Assembly: GCA_963920705.1 (NCBI GenBank)
Contig: OY987228.1
Span: 16,802,687-16,866,686, forward strand
Origin: Odiellus spinosus
Lineage: Eukaryota; Arthropoda; Arachnida; Opiliones; Phalangiidae
DNA length: 64,000 nucleotides
Direction of reading: 5' to 3'
Shown: piece by piece, positions 62,122-64,000 of the stretch
Layout of the letters: the number at the start of each line of letters is the position of its first letter
Numbering within the stretch: the first letter of the stretch is position 1
Notes under the pieces: generated by a model
The model's database searches: none
What the model saw: the letters and a program-made list of their open reading frames with translations, nothing else
Told to the model about the DNA's origin: nothing
Made by a program: the position numbers and the translations under genes

Positions 62122-62470
62122 ATACTTCCAGAAGCCGATGAAACCCTCCTTTGAAGTCTATTACTCCCGGGTCTTGTCTACCGCTCTCTGTATGGGTTAG
62201 TTTCAAAAAGCGCGATTCGTACGCCTCCTAACAGTAGATATTTTCGGAGCGGGAGTTCGTCGAGCGAATATCTCTAGCAGCCTTGGAGTTCGTCAAAAAA
62301 ACGTCGTCGTTTGTGGAGAGAGAGAATTTCCAATTTAAAGTAGACAGGGGGTATGAAGTAGGACCCCTCCGATCTCGTAAAAATTTTGAATTTTACCCAT
62401 ACAGAGAGGAGCGCTATATCGAACATTAGAGTAGACTTCAAAGGAGGGTTTCATCGGCTTCTGATACTTC
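62122..62470 (+). mobile_element. Family A MITE, copy 3, with 7-bp target duplication
   Basis: Element 62129-62463 (335 bp) flanked by ATACTTC at 62122-62128 and 62464-62470. The ends start CAGAAGCCGATGAAACCC, as in copies 1 and 2. The interior is nearly identical to copy 2 apart from an extra ATTAGAG-type segment near the right end and small indels. The exact 7-bp repeat here settles the duplication length for the family. No coding capacity. Confidence 0.9.
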
Positions 62471-62533
62471 GTTAATAAGCTACCACTTGGCCAATAAATA
62501 TTTTGGGAAATTAAAATGATACTAATAATTGAA

Positions 62534-62602
62534 AAGAAGAGAGATAGTTTTTCCTCGCGCTGTCTAAGCGCACGTATACGTGAGCCTTCAGATTCGAGAC
62601 TT
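62534..62602 (+). repeat. Dispersed repeat family K, copy 2
   Basis: AGAAGAGAGATAGTTTTTCC and, further on, GAGCCTTCAGATTCGAGA match copy 1 at 48471. It lies about 70 bp right of family A copy 3; copy 1 has no such neighbour, so the two are probably unrelated. Confidence 0.55.
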
Positions 62603-63615
62603 TGATATGAACCGTTCTTGTAAATGTTCTACGCCCTATATAGGCCTTGTATTATACTAATATTTAAACGCGCTGCAATTTTAATTACGATAAGATTTAA
62701 ACATAGTTGTAATTAGATTAATCCGTGATTATTTTTGATAAATATTACAGTTATATCCCTAAGCCTTGTTAATAAAATATTCCCTTTTACGAGGAGATTT
62801 ATCGTTTATATGATAAAGAAATGGTGAAACCCTTTCTTAGTCTATGGTTTGAGTTTCTTCACGTACCAAGATATATAGATATTATCTCACGTTATGAAAT
62901 TTCAACCGGATTATGTCTTTAGTTATAACATCGTTTTGCCTTTCAACAATAACGATTGATTTTCCAGCACATCCGCGCACCCGTATTTAAACCTTTTCCA
63001 TCGTCAATTATAATTTCGAGTATTCCCCCGGTTTTAATTGCGGAGATCTTGGAGTATCGTCTTAATTTTGCAAATGATTACTCTCTAGATTTATAAACCT
63101 AGACCTTTAGTTATACGCTCTTAAGCGCGGGGTCTTCGCTCGACCGACGCCTCATTAATATAATCACGATTAAGAAAACGAGGTACACTGAGAAAATCAT
63201 CATCTCGCGTATTCATTTTAGCGTTACGTTTTCATTCTCCACGCGCCACTCGAGTCGATCGTCTTCTTCGTCTATATAGCGGAAATAAAGCTCTCTATCC
63301 TCGCATTCTCTTACGTTTTTTTTCCCTTCTTTTATTTCCCCCAAAAGGGTCCCCATTGTGTCTGAGAAGAAATGGGTATATCTTTTATATTTTTTTCGCT
63401 TTTTTTCCCGGTTCGTTCCCCACGAGCCTAGGTCGAAAGGAGTCCTCTTTAGCTATTACGACTCCCTATATAGTTTGGTCGGTCCCGGGGTCCCGCGCGG
63501 TTTAAGGGAATGGGATGACGGGGGTCTCGCTCCCTTTTTCCTCAAATGAGCACGTGCCGATGAAGTGTCGATAGCGCCGAGGCCTGTTTTTAGAAGGCAA
63601 TCGTCTCGGCCTGGT

Positions 63616-63649
<34 letters not shown>

Positions 63650-64000
63650 CTTTCCTTCTCCCTCTCTTTCTCTCGGATTGGTACCGAGCTTCTCTCCCCT
63701 CCCCCTTAGGGTCGCTTCTCCTTCCTACGTGCTCGAGAGTTCCCGATGACTTTCTACGGAAACGACCGGGGCGAAGAGATGGCCCGAAAACGTGCTCTTT
63801 CGGCGCCTTTTTCGTCCGCGCGTTAACGAGCGTTCTTTCGCTTCGATGGATCGAGAACCGCGCGTACACCCGACGAATGCTCGATAGCGTTTTTCCCACT
63901 CTCTTTTCCTCGTCGGGTCTTATAGCGCGCTTTTTCTATATACCGCTTTCGCCTCCAGAGGGAGAATGAGAGACTATCGCGGAGGCAAAGAACTGAGAAT
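62603..64000. other. Non-coding DNA, GC- and CpG-rich at the end
   Basis: From about 63230, and most clearly 63400-64000, the sequence is GC- and CpG-rich with a T33 tract at 63617-63649. Frames of 134 (+) and 147 (-) codons overlap across it and encode Phe or Lys runs from the tract. The patch may belong to a promoter or first exon beyond the window edge, which I cannot test. Confidence 0.45.

Noticed and set aside
63456-63969. Longest open frames (134 codons plus, 147 codons minus)
   Set aside because: They overlap across a T33 tract that encodes Phe or Lys runs. No domain, and both strands are open only because the region is GC-rich.

Overview
This window is non-coding, repeat-bearing DNA from a nuclear eukaryotic genome, most likely an invertebrate animal. 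It is AT-rich. It has no operon-like gene packing, no open frame above about 147 codons in 64 kb, long mono- and dinucleotide tracts, minisatellites, and several families of short transposons with terminal inverted repeats. CpG is not visibly depleted, and some GC-richer patches are CpG-dense, which argues against a heavily methylated vertebrate genome. I could not identify the species. I found no tRNA, rRNA, CRISPR array or recognisable protein domain, and no complete autonomous transposon. The window is best read as a gene desert or a very large intron.

Layout: 1-5.6 kb has two copies of a short dispersed repeat (family F) and a small inverted-repeat element (602-773). 5.6-11.4 kb is plain AT-rich DNA with a GC-richer patch near 10.4-10.75 kb. 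11.4-11.87 kb has a small foldback (family D) next to a TTAA-flanked long-hairpin element (family C, Kolobok/T2-like). 13.9-14.4 kb has a 337-bp family A element nested in a family B foldback. 16.06-16.86 kb is a 28-bp minisatellite in a GTAC-rich zone. 17.75-18.09 kb is a second family A element with a clear 7-bp target duplication. 19.31-20.33 kb is a 1007-bp element (family E) with perfect 44-bp inverted ends and a 7-bp target duplication; it contains a 5'-truncated LINE tail. 20.53-21.64 kb is a second, unrelated 28-bp minisatellite of 39 units without a length change.

23.4-34.5 kb carries dispersed repeats H, G and J, two more family C elements (one rearranged) and a 127-bp TA tract. 37-45 kb has F3, the fullest family B copy, a CpG-rich patch and a fourth family C element. 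48-56 kb has repeat K, F4 beside a strong hairpin, an 18-bp palindrome in a CCTATAATT cluster, and the second J copy. 62.1-62.6 kb has the third family A element and the second K copy. The last 0.7 kb is GC- and CpG-rich.

No genes act together here. The story is transposon activity: non-autonomous DNA elements (A and E share a CARAAG-type terminus and 7-bp duplications; C uses TTAA), nested insertions that give relative ages, and local tandem amplification with a recurring 28-bp period.
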